From: Pseudalkalibacillus sp051842935
Lineage (GTDB): Bacteria > Bacillota > Bacilli > Bacillales > Fictibacillaceae
Length of the DNA: 64,000 nucleotides
Reading direction: 5' to 3'
Assembly: GCF_051842935.1 (NCBI RefSeq)
Contig: NZ_JBPXRR010000001.1
Span: 1,612,001-1,676,000, forward strand
Position numbers and translations under genes: made by a program. The notes under the pieces were generated by a model that was given only the letters and a program-made list of their open reading frames with translations, had not been told where the DNA came from and ran no database searches. The first letter of the stretch is position 1, and the number at the start of each line of letters is the position of its first letter. Positions 32,226-40,500 of the stretch are shown piece after piece.

Positions 32226-32852
32226 TTAATACAGCCGGTTTTGATAACCTTCTTTCAGGTCAGCCGCTATTCTCTTTTCGTCCATTTCAGGTATATTGAC
32301 GTGATCTGCTAGTATCTTCGCAGGTTTTGGAAGAGAACAGTCTTCATACCATGTATCGTTATGCCAGAGTTGTGACCTCTTGAGGGCTTTGGCGCAATGG
32401 ATGAAACATTCTTCCACTATTACGGCAATTGCTAGTAATGGAGTCTTCCCATTCACGTTCATCTTTTCTAGAATCTCTTCATCTCGTATAGCCTTAGCTT
32501 TTCCGTTGATTCGGAGGGTTTCCTCCAATCCTGGTATGAAAAACAGTAAGCCCACATTCGGGTTCGTCATGATGTTCAATATGGAGTCCATCCTCTTGTT
32601 GCCGGGACGTTCTGGAATAACCAATATGTTTTCATTTAAGATATGTACGAAGCCTAGCGCATCCCCTCGAGGAGAACTATCACAAGAGCCTGCTAGATTG
32701 GAAGTTGCTAATACTAGAAAAGGTGACTTGGAGATGAACGTTTTGACATGCTCGTCGATATGAGAAATGACTTTTTTCCTTGCTCTCTCACTCGGGGTAC
32801 CAATGATTTCTCGCAGCTCTTCTTCGCTCGTAATTTCATGTTTAAATTGCAT
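32226..32852 (-). CDS. Pyridoxamine 5'-phosphate oxidase-family FMN protein (MSMEG_1061-like)
   Basis: A 208-residue flavin-binding split-barrel protein. SPFLVLATSNLAGSCDSSPR and VIPERPGNKRMDSILNIMTN followed by VGLLFFIPG and ETLRINGKA are the typical pattern of PPOX-class oxidoreductases that bind FMN or F420. Length and the C-terminal extension (WYEDCSLPKPAKILADHV) fit the MSMEG_1061 subfamily. The reaction is unknown; it is not the vitamin B6 enzyme PdxH. ATG 32852 follows AGAGGAG. Confidence 0.8.
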   Translation of the reverse strand: MQFKHEITSEEELREIIGTPSERARKKVISHIDEHVKTFISKSPFLVLATSNLAGSCDSSPRGDALGFVHILNENILVIPERPGNKRMDSILNIMTNPNVGLLFFIPGLEETLRINGKAKAIRDEEILEKMNVNGKTPLLAIAVIVEECFIHCAKALKRSQLWHNDTWYEDCSLPKPAKILADHVNIPEMDEKRIAADLKEGYQNRLY

Positions 32853-32885
32853 TCTTTTTCTCCTCTATAAAATAAAGTTCTCTCA

Positions 32886-33386
32886 TTAAAGATGGTAATT
32901 GGAACGAATGATTTGCTGAAATAATTTTGGCCTTTGGTTCTCCAGACTACTGATTAATGCGTCACCAAAGACAATGACGGATTTCTCCCATGGATGTCCG
33001 ATATATCCCCAACTGAAATTCTGTTCCAAGTAGAAAGGATAATCTCCATTAGGAAAAGGCGGAACCACCCATTCACCGAATTCATCACTCGGTATTTCAT
33101 CGCGTGGGTTGAACCAATACCCTTCATGTTGCCACTCCAATGCATAGATCAACTCATCTTGACTCGTTAGATTTCGGAAAGCATGTATGACCTTATTCTC
33201 CAGATCTTCGTAAAGGGCTTCGTGATTTTTCGCTTTATAGTATGAAGATACATCATACGTGATAAAAGGCGCAGGAACTGATAAGGAAGGAAAGATTGTC
33301 GTACTTGGTCGAAACTCAAATTCTTCGTAAATCGTGGTCCAAACCTGCTCCGATTCTTGATCGTTCATTGGCACCCAACTTTTCAT
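32886..33386 (-). CDS. DUF2716-like cytosolic protein
   Basis: A 166-residue soluble protein that resembles DUF2716 proteins by its order of motifs: EFEFRPSTTIFPSLSVPAP followed by FITYDVSSYY, ALEWQHEGYWFNP, GEWVVPPFPNGDYPFYLE and NFSWGYIGHPWEKSVIVFG. Rich in aromatic residues. ATG 33386 is chosen for spacing to GGGAGGG. No function is known for the family. It is on the same strand as the PPOX gene, 33 bp upstream of it. Confidence 0.65.
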   Translation of the reverse strand: MKSWVPMNDQESEQVWTTIYEEFEFRPSTTIFPSLSVPAPFITYDVSSYYKAKNHEALYEDLENKVIHAFRNLTSQDELIYALEWQHEGYWFNPRDEIPSDEFGEWVVPPFPNGDYPFYLEQNFSWGYIGHPWEKSVIVFGDALISSLENQRPKLFQQIIRSNYHL

Positions 33387-33463
33387 ATACATACACCCTC
33401 CCTTTTTTACATAGCTCATTCCACATCTTTCCATTCGTTCCTTTTATTTTATCTAATTAGAAA

Positions 33464-33490
33464 AGACGCGTCCACTGGACGCGTCTCCTT
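33464..33490 (-). terminator. Terminator of the divergent BCCT gene
   Basis: AGACGCGTCC/GGACGCGTCT perfect 10-bp stem with a 3-nt loop; TTTTCTA follows on the minus strand. Confidence 0.8.
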
Positions 33491-33492
33491 CA

Positions 33493-35031
33493 TTAATTTT
33501 CCCTTATATTATTTTTAAATGCTTGATCGACATCAAACATTCGCTTCGCTGCATAGATGAGAATGAACTGAATCACGATGATTGGTAATCCCATCAATCC
33601 TGACACAACCGATAACGGTGGTAACCCTCCGATTCGCATCAAGACAAGGGCAACTGCCGTAATGATTCCAGCGATGACAATCCGCAACGTTTTAGGCGGT
33701 TCATGTTTACTCATATCCCGCTTACTCGTATATGCTGCTACGGTGTAAGTGGTCGAATCCAGTGTCGTCGTCAGGAAAATAAGTGCGACGACCATAAAGA
33801 TGATGATGGACAGTTCACCGAGTGGCAGTGTGGATAGAATCTCTGGAATGACAGCCATTCTTTCCTTCTCCTTCACGAGCTCTAATACCGGAAGTTGATC
33901 TGTGAGGTAACGGTGCACTCCAAGCCCACCGAGTATGCCAGTTGCTACCCAGGAAATGAGAGTCGGTGCCAACAGATAGGTAAGAATCATTTCTTTGACT
34001 GTCCGGCCTTTTGAAATTTTCGCCGCAAATACACTGTGCAGCATCGCCCAGGTCGCACTATAGGCAAACCAGAACACCGTATTACTTTGGATATGCGATG
34101 CTGCCCCTTGATGGACAGACTCCGTGTTCATTGAAATTGGAATGTAGTGTGTCAACAGAAAGGAAACACTATCCGAGAAATAATTCAAAATGAACACACC
34201 GGGTCCTGCTATGATGATGAAAAGCCCAAATAGTGCAGCTAAATACATGTTCAACGTACTTAACCGTTTGATTCCTTTATCAATCCCTAAGTATGCACTG
34301 ATCGAGAACAACATCACCCAGATGATGGTGACGATGATTGTCATCGTGAAAGTCACTTCCATCCCCAACAAAGAGGACAGATTATGTGTAACAATCGGAG
34401 CTCCAAGCCCCAAAGTCACGGCTGCTCCCGCTAGAATGCTGATCAGGAAAAGCATGTCCAGGACTCTGCCGCCCCAGCCATCTGTAAATCGATCACCAAA
34501 CAACACCCGACAGGCTTCTGAGATCCGCATCAATGGTCGTTTTTTTACATGGAGGATGTATCCCATCGCAGGCGCAATCATGACAAAGATCGCAAATACC
34601 TGGAAACTCCATAAGAACATGCTGTAGGAATTCCCCCATAATAGGGCTTCAGCTGAGCCCGGTTCCACACCTGCCGGAGGATCGTTTGCAACCGACGTCC
34701 ACTGCAACATCCCTGTCCGCATGATTGTTGAACCAATCCCCATCGCAATCAATATGGAAGCATATTCGAATAAGGTGAACCTCGGCTTTTCCTTCGGATC
34801 ACCGAGTACGACTTGACCATATTTGGAAAATGAAAAATATAACGCCGCAGCCACCAATAGAATCCCATACCATAAGTAACCCCAGCTGAATACCTTCACG
34901 ATATAGTCAAAAATGGAGTTCAGTAATTGGAGCGATTCCGCTTCGTACAATGCAAACGGAACACTTATGGCAATGATGACGAGTAAAGATGGTAAGAAGA
35001 TCTTATACTCGATCAAGTTTTTGCTATTCAT
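33493..35031 (-). CDS. Divergent BCCT-family transporter
   Basis: A 512-residue, 12-helix secondary transporter of the betaine/carnitine/choline family, recognised by YGQVVLGDPKEKPRFTLFEY followed by ASILIAMGIG, MRISEACRVLFGDRF and SKGRTVKEMILTYLLAPTL. The normally conserved substrate box of BCCT proteins (FWAWWISWSPFVGMFIA type) is FWFAYSATWAMLHSVFAAK here, so most of the aromatic cage and the WSPF motif are missing. The glycine stretch of helix 3 is IGSTIMRTGMLQW instead of GMGIGLVFWG. The substrate may therefore not be a quaternary ammonium compound. ATG 35031 follows AGGGGGAG. A possible structured leader lies upstream. Confidence 0.8.
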   Translation of the reverse strand: MNSKNLIEYKIFLPSLLVIIAISVPFALYEAESLQLLNSIFDYIVKVFSWGYLWYGILLVAAALYFSFSKYGQVVLGDPKEKPRFTLFEYASILIAMGIGSTIMRTGMLQWTSVANDPPAGVEPGSAEALLWGNSYSMFLWSFQVFAIFVMIAPAMGYILHVKKRPLMRISEACRVLFGDRFTDGWGGRVLDMLFLISILAGAAVTLGLGAPIVTHNLSSLLGMEVTFTMTIIVTIIWVMLFSISAYLGIDKGIKRLSTLNMYLAALFGLFIIIAGPGVFILNYFSDSVSFLLTHYIPISMNTESVHQGAASHIQSNTVFWFAYSATWAMLHSVFAAKISKGRTVKEMILTYLLAPTLISWVATGILGGLGVHRYLTDQLPVLELVKEKERMAVIPEILSTLPLGELSIIIFMVVALIFLTTTLDSTTYTVAAYTSKRDMSKHEPPKTLRIVIAGIITAVALVLMRIGGLPPLSVVSGLMGLPIIVIQFILIYAAKRMFDVDQAFKNNIREN

Positions 35032-35055
35032 GTTCTCCCCCTCTTTCTATATAAT

Positions 35056-35158
35056 AAAAAGCCCCACAGTTATTCAATGAATAACCATGAGACCCATATC
35101 TATAGTCGTCATACCCGGATTCCATTCCTCTAAAACGAAATTTTCTCCGGGCTTTTTT
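35056..35158. ncRNA. Candidate structured RNA or leader element
   Basis: AAAAAGCCC at one end (35056-35064) can pair with GGGCTTTTT at the other (35149-35157), enclosing a hairpin GTTATTC-AAT-GAATAAC (35068-35086) and a CCCGGA/TCCGGG pair (35114-35119 with 35146-35151). Read on the minus strand it would be a leader just upstream of the divergent BCCT gene and ends in GGGGCTTTTT; read on the plus strand it also ends in a T-run. It matches no riboswitch class that I recognise. Confidence 0.4.
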
Positions 35159-35222
35159 GTCAATTCCAGAACCCCTTCATATGATAAAAAGAGTCATTTA
35201 GGCGGAAGGGGGAGGTGAAGGT

Positions 35223-35486
35223 ATGAAAGACTATATTTATCAACAATGTGTTCACCATATTGAACAGCCTGTGATGATTACCACGTACAAAAAGGAAGTC
35301 TTTGTCGGTGTCATTGTAGATGTGGATTCGGAGAAAGTATACCTGCAACCATTTGAAGAAAGAGAAGGAAGGTTCTTTCCTTTATTAGGTGCGGGGCTAA
35401 TTGGTTTGGGGCTGGGTGCGATTGCTGGTGTCACCTTGTTCCGACCATACCCGTATTATCCACCATATGGTTATGGAATCTGGTAA
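35223..35486 (+). CDS. Small protein with Sm-like N-terminus and Gly/Pro/Tyr-rich tail
   Basis: An 87-residue protein. Residues 1-50 (HHIEQPVMITTYKKEVFVGV, then IVDVDSEKVYLQPF) resemble a short Sm-like barrel of the kind seen in several small Bacillus spore proteins. A glycine-rich hydrophobic segment follows (LLGAGLIGLGLGAIAGVTLF), then PYPYYPPYGYG. The strong GGGGGAGGTGAAGG site supports ATG 35223. It could be a spore or coat-associated protein, which is inference from composition. Confidence 0.6.
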   Translation: MKDYIYQQCVHHIEQPVMITTYKKEVFVGVIVDVDSEKVYLQPFEEREGRFFPLLGAGLIGLGLGAIAGVTLFRPYPYYPPYGYGIW

Positions 35487-35496
35487 GCAAAACGCA

Positions 35497-35538
35497 AAAA
35501 TGTCTCATGGCTGTTTCAGCATGAGACATTTTTTATTT
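35497..35538. terminator. Bidirectional terminator
   Basis: AAAATGTCTCAT/ATGAGACATTTT 12-bp stem (35497-35508 with 35521-35532) between two convergent small genes. Confidence 0.85.
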
Positions 35539-35709
35539 TATTCCGAACTTGAATGAAATGATGAAGTTGATCAGGAAGCTAATCATCAGGATGACAAGTA
35601 AAGTAGGATTGGGCAGTTCATACCAGATGGCTTTCAAAATCAGAAAAGCCAGTAACGATCCAAATACGCTCCCGATCCATAACCTTTTTTGCAGCTGAAA
35701 ATTACTCAT
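35533..35709 (-). CDS. Small membrane protein, 58 residues
   Basis: Encodes MSNFQLQKRLWIGSVFGSLL followed by AFLILKAIWYELPNPTLLV and a second hydrophobic stretch (ILMISFLINFIISF), ending KFGIK. Two membrane helices with positive ends. ATG 35709 follows GAGGT. The stop abuts a shared terminator. It lies 19 bp downstream of the monooxygenase gene on the same strand and may be co-transcribed. No family recognised. Confidence 0.6.
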   Translation of the reverse strand: MSNFQLQKRLWIGSVFGSLLAFLILKAIWYELPNPTLLVILMISFLINFIISFKFGIK

Positions 35710-35728
35710 TCAATACCTCGCAACAATT

Positions 35729-36016
35729 TTAGTCCAATTTCTTGAACTTATATACTTCTCTCGATTCGATAAGATCCGCTGTCTGATCGCGATAGTGATT
35801 ATAGTGATCTGTCGTTATATGCTCCTCAAATGCGGTTTCATTCTCCCAGATTTCATAAAGCATGAACGTATCGTCTTCTAGACCTTGATGCAATTCATAC
35901 TGTACACAACCTTCTTCTTCTCTTGAAGCACGTTGAACTTCCTTCAGCTCTTTAAAAAATTCCTCAACTTTATCACTTTTCGGTTTGAAAATCGCATTAA
36001 TTACAATAGCGTCCAT
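35729..36016 (-). CDS. Antibiotic biosynthesis monooxygenase-domain protein (YgiN-like)
   Basis: A 95-residue ferredoxin-like dimeric alpha+beta barrel protein: VINAIFKPKSDKVEEFFKEL, SREEEGCVQYELHQ and FMLYEIWENETAFEEHITTD followed by HYNHY are the standard ABM motifs. Members act as quinol monooxygenases or are simply called putative ABM enzymes. ATG 36016 follows AAGGATG; the longer in-frame extension has no site. Cytosolic. Confidence 0.85.
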   Translation of the reverse strand: MDAIVINAIFKPKSDKVEEFFKELKEVQRASREEEGCVQYELHQGLEDDTFMLYEIWENETAFEEHITTDHYNHYRDQTADLIESREVYKFKKLD

Positions 36017-36146
36017 TTCGATACATCCTTTCAATCTTAGGGCTTTGCAAAAACTGTACCACAAATCAATTGCATTCACCTTACATATGCTCGTCGATCA
36101 CTACATAAATCCATGTTTAATTCAAAAGCGTTTGAGCAAACTATTT

Positions 36147-36174
36147 TTGTCATAAAGAAGGTTCGTGTTATAAC
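36147..36174 (+). promoter_or_regulatory. Probable sigma-A promoter of the DJ-1/PfpI gene
   Basis: TTGTCA (36147-36152) and TATAAC (36169-36174) with a 16-bp spacer, about 50 bp upstream of the start. A GTTTG-AG-CAAAC palindrome lies just upstream at 36130-36141. Confidence 0.5.
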
Positions 36175-36222
36175 TGACTACGTAATCCTTAGTTTCTATA
36201 AAAAAATTAGGAGGTAGAGAAA

Positions 36223-36891
36223 ATGAGCAAGCGAGTACTTATGGTTGTAACCAATCACACTAAAATTACAGACGATTATAAAACCGGCCTTTGGCTGGAG
36301 GAATATGCTGTCCCTTACAACGCGTTCAAGGCAGCTGGTTATGACGTAAAAGTAACAAGCATCCAGGGAGGCGAAGTCCCACTTGACCCGAACAGCATTC
36401 CTGAAGAAGAAGTCAAGGAATGGGCTGAAGCTCAAGATAAATTAAAGGACACAGCTCAACTGTCAAAAGATGATGCAGAAGGCTTTGACGGCATTTTCCT
36501 ACCAGGCGGACACGGTACAATGTTCGACTTCCCAGAGAATGAAACCCTTCAGTATGTCCTTCAACAACATGCTGAGCAAGGAAATGTCATCGGATCCGTC
36601 TGCCACGGTCCATCTGGTCTTGTAAACGCAACATATGAAGACGGAACTCCACTTGTAAAAGGTAAAACCGTAACAGGCTTCACAGATTCAGAAGAAATCA
36701 GCATGAAATTGGATGTTCATATGCCATTCATGTTGGAAACGGAGCTTCGTAATAAAGGAGCAAACTTTTCAAAAGGTGAAGACTGGACTTCTCATGCTGT
36801 GCGTGACGGAAACTTGATTACCGGTCAAAATCCGATGTCCAGTGAAAGTGCAGCCGAGAAAATGGTAGAAGCACTGAAGGAAAAAGAGTAA
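36223..36891 (+). CDS. DJ-1/PfpI (Hsp31-like) class I glutamine amidotransferase-like protein
   Basis: A 222-residue cytosolic protein. The nucleophile elbow is IGSVCHGPSGLVN (Cys near 127), preceded by DGIFLPGGHGTMFDFPEN, and the Hsp31-like insert VPLDPNSIPEEEVKEWAEAQ is present. Relatives act as glyoxalase III, deglycase or holding chaperones under carbonyl or electrophile stress. ATG 36223 follows TAGGAGGTAG. Monocistronic between its promoter and a strong terminator. Confidence 0.88.
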   Translation: MSKRVLMVVTNHTKITDDYKTGLWLEEYAVPYNAFKAAGYDVKVTSIQGGEVPLDPNSIPEEEVKEWAEAQDKLKDTAQLSKDDAEGFDGIFLPGGHGTMFDFPENETLQYVLQQHAEQGNVIGSVCHGPSGLVNATYEDGTPLVKGKTVTGFTDSEEISMKLDVHMPFMLETELRNKGANFSKGEDWTSHAVRDGNLITGQNPMSSESAAEKMVEALKEKE

Positions 36892-36911
36892 TTTGAGTTG
36901 AAATGTTGTAA

Positions 36912-36950
36912 AACAGAGCCGGACAGTGATTATGTCGGCTCTGTTTTTTT
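36912..36950 (+). terminator. Terminator of the DJ-1/PfpI gene
   Basis: AACAGAGCCG/CGGCTCTGTT stem with inner GACA/TGTC pairing, then a run of T. Confidence 0.88.
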
Positions 36951-36960
36951 GTTTTAGAGT

Positions 36961-37085
36961 GGGTTTTGATTATTTCCCATAAAAAACGGGTTATTTCCAA
37001 TAAAAATGAGAAAATATAGATCAGATTTTCGATTTTCCCATAAAAATAAAAAATTATAGACCAGATTCAGAAATTATAGACCAAA
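36961..37085. repeat. AT-rich degenerate short repeats
   Basis: About six degenerate units of roughly 20-22 bp. Three read TTTCC(C/A)ATAAAAA (near 36975, 36997 and 37033) and three read ATATAGA(T/C)CAGATT or TTATAGACCA (near 37014, 37055 and 37074). They occupy the whole space between a terminator and the end of the kinase-like gene, with no open frame. Confidence 0.6.
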
Positions 37086-37101
37086 ACGCCATTATTTTTC
37101 T

Positions 37102-37647
37102 CTAATCCACTACTTCAACAATTGAATAAATGACCTGCTCTGCATCCTCTGGTCTATTAATAACGAATAAGTGGTCCGCTTCACCAGTTTTTGGCTGCTT
37201 TACATTTCTTTCAACCTCTTGACGATCGAGCACTTCTTGAAAGGTTGATGCACTGCGAAAGATCTTTGTGCTCCGCGTACTATCGGCAATACGTGCCCGC
37301 AGTACATCATCCGGTAAGTCAAAATCAACAAGGATACTCTTAAAGCCTAAATCATGAAAACGGGACAGCAATTTCAAGCGGATCTTCTCATTGCGATTGG
37401 AGTTGCACAATATAAGGTGAGCATTCGTCTCTTCCACCGCATAATCTACAATGGTTTTCGTGATTGCATATTTAAAAGTATTGGGACCACTGGCAGGCAA
37501 TAGTTTATCATAATATGTATTGATAAACTCTGCATGTACGTCCTGGTCAATGACCACCGTATTCTTCAATTGTCTTTCTAAATCTCTTGCAAACGTCGAC
37601 TTTCCACTATGTGTTTTTCCAACAGTAATGATTACATATCTCTCCAT
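37102..37647 (-). CDS. P-loop kinase-like ATP-binding protein
   Basis: A 181-residue protein with a clear Walker A, VGKTHSGKST (8-17), at the N-terminus, IDQDVHAEF as a possible acceptor-site motif, and a lid-like region (ADSTRSTKIFR). The layout resembles small-molecule kinases of the AAA_33 (zeta-toxin/adenylate-kinase-like) group. Substrate unknown. ATG 37647 follows TTGGAGA. Confidence 0.7.
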   Translation of the reverse strand: MERYVIITVGKTHSGKSTFARDLERQLKNTVVIDQDVHAEFINTYYDKLLPASGPNTFKYAITKTIVDYAVEETNAHLILCNSNRNEKIRLKLLSRFHDLGFKSILVDFDLPDDVLRARIADSTRSTKIFRSASTFQEVLDRQEVERNVKQPKTGEADHLFVINRPEDAEQVIYSIVEVVD

Positions 37648-37723
37648 TAAAAATCTCCAATCTGACTAAAAGTAGTGTAGATATTGATTCCATACTCCTC
37701 GGTCATTTCCTATGTAAAACGTA

Positions 37724-37750
37724 AAAAAGCAGCCGCTGATGGGCTGCTTT
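37724..37750 (-). terminator. Terminator of the YfhE-like gene
   Basis: AAAGCAGCC/GGCTGCTTT stem, then TTTTTTA on the minus strand. Confidence 0.8.
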
Positions 37751-37758
37751 CATTCCGA

Positions 37759-37935
37759 TTAAGAGCGTAATTTAGGATTTTCCCTCTTCGCTTCTTTCAC
37801 TCTCGGTTTGCGATATCCACCTGCCATATCGGCATGTTTGAATTCTTTCGCGTAAGACACCTCTTGAGCGTCTGATAATTCCATCCCATTTCCTCTTACA
37901 GGTTGATATTGAATATTTCTAGCCAATGTACTCAT
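37759..37935 (-). CDS. YfhE-like small protein
   Basis: A 58-residue hydrophilic protein whose middle, LSDAQEVSYAKEFKHADMAG, followed by GYRKPR, matches the pattern of YfhE-like proteins (AQEVxYxxEFKxADxAGG). It is longer at both ends than the B. subtilis protein. ATG 37935 is immediately behind GAAAGG, so TTG 37926 (MARNIQYQ) may be the real start. A terminator follows. Function unknown; the YfhD-like partner family is encoded separately at 16.6 kb. Confidence 0.6.
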   Translation of the reverse strand: MSTLARNIQYQPVRGNGMELSDAQEVSYAKEFKHADMAGGYRKPRVKEAKRENPKLRS

Positions 37936-38006
37936 CCTTTCTGTGGAATTGGGTTATGTCCATGCTGTACCCGGCACAGAAATACGATAAACATTAGTCA
38001 CTAATC

Positions 38007-38573
38007 TTAAAAACGATAAGGCCGGAATTCGTCCTTTAGAACACCCATCAAGACGGAATCATGATATTCACCATTGTAAAAGAGGTCCTGTCGGATGCGG
38101 CCTTCTTCTTTAAACCCTAACTTTTTATAAGACTTGATCCCTCTTTCGTTATAGTCGAAAACATCAAGACCGATCCTGTTTAAATTGAAGATGTTAAAAC
38201 CATAATCCAACAGAAGCGACATTGCTTCTGTTCCGTATCCGCTTCCCCAACAACCTTTCTCGAAAATCGAGATACGAACGACAGACTTACGGTTTTGATG
38301 GTCGATTTCGAGCATCGACAGATCTCCTATCAGTTGATCGTTTTCCTGTAAACAAATAATTAGATCCACTCTAGTCGTATCGGTGGAAATACTCTCAAAC
38401 CAATTTTGAACACCAGCTCGACTGAATACCGCTTGGGTTCCCGTTAGCCTTCTGCCTTCTTTATCCCACAAGGCTTGAGTATAGAAAAGATCTAAATCAT
38501 GTTCTTCAACAGGTCTCAAATACACTCTTTTGCTTTCTAAAAACTTGATTGGTTTATGTACATTTTGTTCCAT
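38007..38573 (-). CDS. GNAT N-acetyltransferase, RimJ/RimL type
   Basis: An acetyltransferase of about 188 residues of the Acetyltransf_3 group. The acetyl-CoA binding loop is GCWGSGYGTEAMSLLLDYGF (about 108-127), followed by NLNRIGLDVFDYNERGIKSY and KLGFKEEGRIRQ. Relatives acetylate ribosomal protein N-termini or small amines. ATG 38573 is preferred over 38579 for spacing to a G-rich site. Same strand as the APH-like gene. Confidence 0.85.
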   Translation of the reverse strand: MEQNVHKPIKFLESKRVYLRPVEEHDLDLFYTQALWDKEGRRLTGTQAVFSRAGVQNWFESISTDTTRVDLIICLQENDQLIGDLSMLEIDHQNRKSVVRISIFEKGCWGSGYGTEAMSLLLDYGFNIFNLNRIGLDVFDYNERGIKSYKKLGFKEEGRIRQDLFYNGEYHDSVLMGVLKDEFRPYRF

Positions 38574-38609
38574 GATCATCCCCCAAATGCTTTCTGATTA
38601 GTTGTCACT

Positions 38610-39704
38610 TTAGATAGTTGTAAACGCCTCAAGCTCTCTCAAATAAATCTGGAGACGTTTCTCAATTTGTTCTTTTGTCCCGAATCGGATGATTTGTTCA
38701 TGGCTCAATTCATCTTTTTGCAATAGCTCATGATGTGTAAACGCCATCGATAAAAGCTTTATGAACACTTCAACATTCAAGTCTTGCAGTTTTTGCGGTG
38801 AGCCGTTTGTATATCCTGCTATGAATCCTTCAGCATTGGCCTTTAATCTCGGTATATGAAGGTGATACTGACATTTCCCATATCTTTCAGTGTCATGAAC
38901 CGTATGGAAAAACCCCTGATAATTGTAAACATAATTGGCAGCTAGTGAAGTTCCTGTGTAAAGGATCGGTACCGGATCGATCATTCGAGCACCACTACTG
39001 GTAAAAAGAATGTTTTCAGGAGAGGTGTCTTGATTGGTAAGCACCTTTTTTTCACGTTCTACTGACCGTTTAGAGAGCAATTCCTTACCTATGTTTAAAA
39101 CTTTTTCCTTATCAAAGCGGTAATTATTGGACGCCAACGTATTCAAATCATCCAGGTACTCTTGCGTTTCTTCAATAATGCACGCTTTCAAGTCCATATC
39201 TAATGAGCCTTTCACATTACCGCTGTCTCCGACTTTCAAGTATCCAATTCCGTCATAGGGATGTTCTAAACCTTCAAGTGCCAGGAAAAACTCTCCCAGT
39301 TCTGCACCATACCGTTTTGCTTGTTCCTCGGTTTGATCGCCAAGCCCTGCTGATGTTCCCAAATAGGATTCAATGGTATAAGTCAATTCGTCATGGACGA
39401 AGTACTCGAAATGCTCAGGACAGATACCTTTTTTAGCTTTATTAGCCATTTCGTAAAATGCTTTCGTGCCAGCAAACTCGGTCGTCAATTCATCTCGATT
39501 AAAAACGACCTCTTGATCGTAGGCTGTTTTTTTCGGAATACGAAGAACGAGGGAATCTTTTTCAACCAAATAAGCAAAGTGCCAGGCACCTTCACCTAAA
39601 CGATGGATCTGAGATTTATCCGATAGTCCATTTAATCCTTCATTGTTTAACGCTCTATTGATGAGTTCAAGTTCTGTAGAAGCGTTTTTTGTAAGCAAGT
39701 TCAT
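38610..39704 (-). CDS. Aminoglycoside phosphotransferase-like kinase
   Basis: A 364-residue protein with an APH/choline-kinase fold. The catalytic loop is LTNQDTSPENILF (Asp base and Asn as in HGDxxxxN, but His and Gly replaced), and the metal-binding aspartate follows in ARMIDPVPILY. The N-terminal lobe has GEGAWHFAYLVEKDSLVLRI. The substrate could be an antibiotic, a sugar or a metabolite. ATG 39704 follows AGAGGAG; an upstream GTG would lie inside that site. Confidence 0.75.
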   Translation of the reverse strand: MNLLTKNASTELELINRALNNEGLNGLSDKSQIHRLGEGAWHFAYLVEKDSLVLRIPKKTAYDQEVVFNRDELTTEFAGTKAFYEMANKAKKGICPEHFEYFVHDELTYTIESYLGTSAGLGDQTEEQAKRYGAELGEFFLALEGLEHPYDGIGYLKVGDSGNVKGSLDMDLKACIIEETQEYLDDLNTLASNNYRFDKEKVLNIGKELLSKRSVEREKKVLTNQDTSPENILFTSSGARMIDPVPILYTGTSLAANYVYNYQGFFHTVHDTERYGKCQYHLHIPRLKANAEGFIAGYTNGSPQKLQDLNVEVFIKLLSMAFTHHELLQKDELSHEQIIRFGTKEQIEKRLQIYLRELEAFTTI

Positions 39705-39807
39705 GTTATGTAAGCTCCTCTTTTTCACTATGTAGATGAAAGAAATTCAGCATCCCCAACAGTACTTATTATAGAGAGAAGGGCTGAATCCTTCTTTTCT
39801 AAGGTTT

Positions 39808-40425
39808 CTAATCTTTTTTCTGGAGGATAATCTTCATGTACATACCATTGAACATGAGCGGCTCCTCTTCTCTAATCAATAATCCATCTTTATGTACCGC
39901 ATACAATTTTTCAAAATTGATCCCGATATCCGTCCCCAATAACTTAATAAACGGTCTTAATGCTTTTTTCAAAAAGGAAAGACCTTTATGTTTAGGCGCA
40001 AATTTATCAAATACAATGATAGTCCCTTGAGGCTTTAATACTCTCACCATTTCTTCCAAGCACCTTTTCGTATCAGGTACGACCGATAAAACAAGACTTG
40101 CCACAACAACGTCAAATTGATGATCCGGAAAACTCATATCTTGAGCATCCATTTTCAAGAATTCTATAGATGTACCTTTGAATTTGGTTTTCGCTTTGTT
40201 GAGCATATCGTTTGAATAGTCGATCGCTGTTATGTTCATTACTTCGTAGTTGATAAGCTCTAAATCTGCACCTGTTCCTACTCCTACAAATAAGATCTCC
40301 TGACCCTCGTGAAAACGTTGGTCTTGAAAAACCTCTTTTCGTGCTTTGAGGAATTGCCCAGTGTTGAAAAACTTATCATAAACAGGAGACCAAAGTTTAT
40401 AAACGAATCTATTCCACTTGTCCAA
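39808..40425 (-). CDS. Class I SAM-dependent methyltransferase
   Basis: A 205-residue Rossmann-type methyltransferase. Motif I is ILFVGVGTGADLELI (44-58), followed by ITAIDYSNDMLNKAK and FDVVVASLVLSVVPD. It resembles the UbiE/phosphatidylethanolamine-N-methyltransferase branch, but the substrate is unknown. TTG 40425 follows GAGGGTGATG. Confidence 0.85.
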   Translation of the reverse strand: MDKWNRFVYKLWSPVYDKFFNTGQFLKARKEVFQDQRFHEGQEILFVGVGTGADLELINYEVMNITAIDYSNDMLNKAKTKFKGTSIEFLKMDAQDMSFPDHQFDVVVASLVLSVVPDTKRCLEEMVRVLKPQGTIIVFDKFAPKHKGLSFLKKALRPFIKLLGTDIGINFEKLYAVHKDGLLIREEEPLMFNGMYMKIILQKKD

Positions 40426-40444
40426 TACATCACCCTCTTCTAGA

Positions 40445-40474
40445 AAACAAAAGAACCCTTATAGTAGGGTTCTT
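40445..40474 (-). terminator. Terminator of the VOC gene
   Basis: AAGAACCCT/AGGGTTCTT stem with T-rich flank on the minus strand. Confidence 0.8.
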
Positions 40475-40500
40475 CGACTTGTACTACTTTTTTAAAACTC

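Noticed and set aside
35056..35158. c-di-AMP (ydaO), SAM or guanidine riboswitch upstream of the divergent BCCT gene
   Set aside because: Expected core sequences of these classes are absent; only general stem-loop structure is seen.
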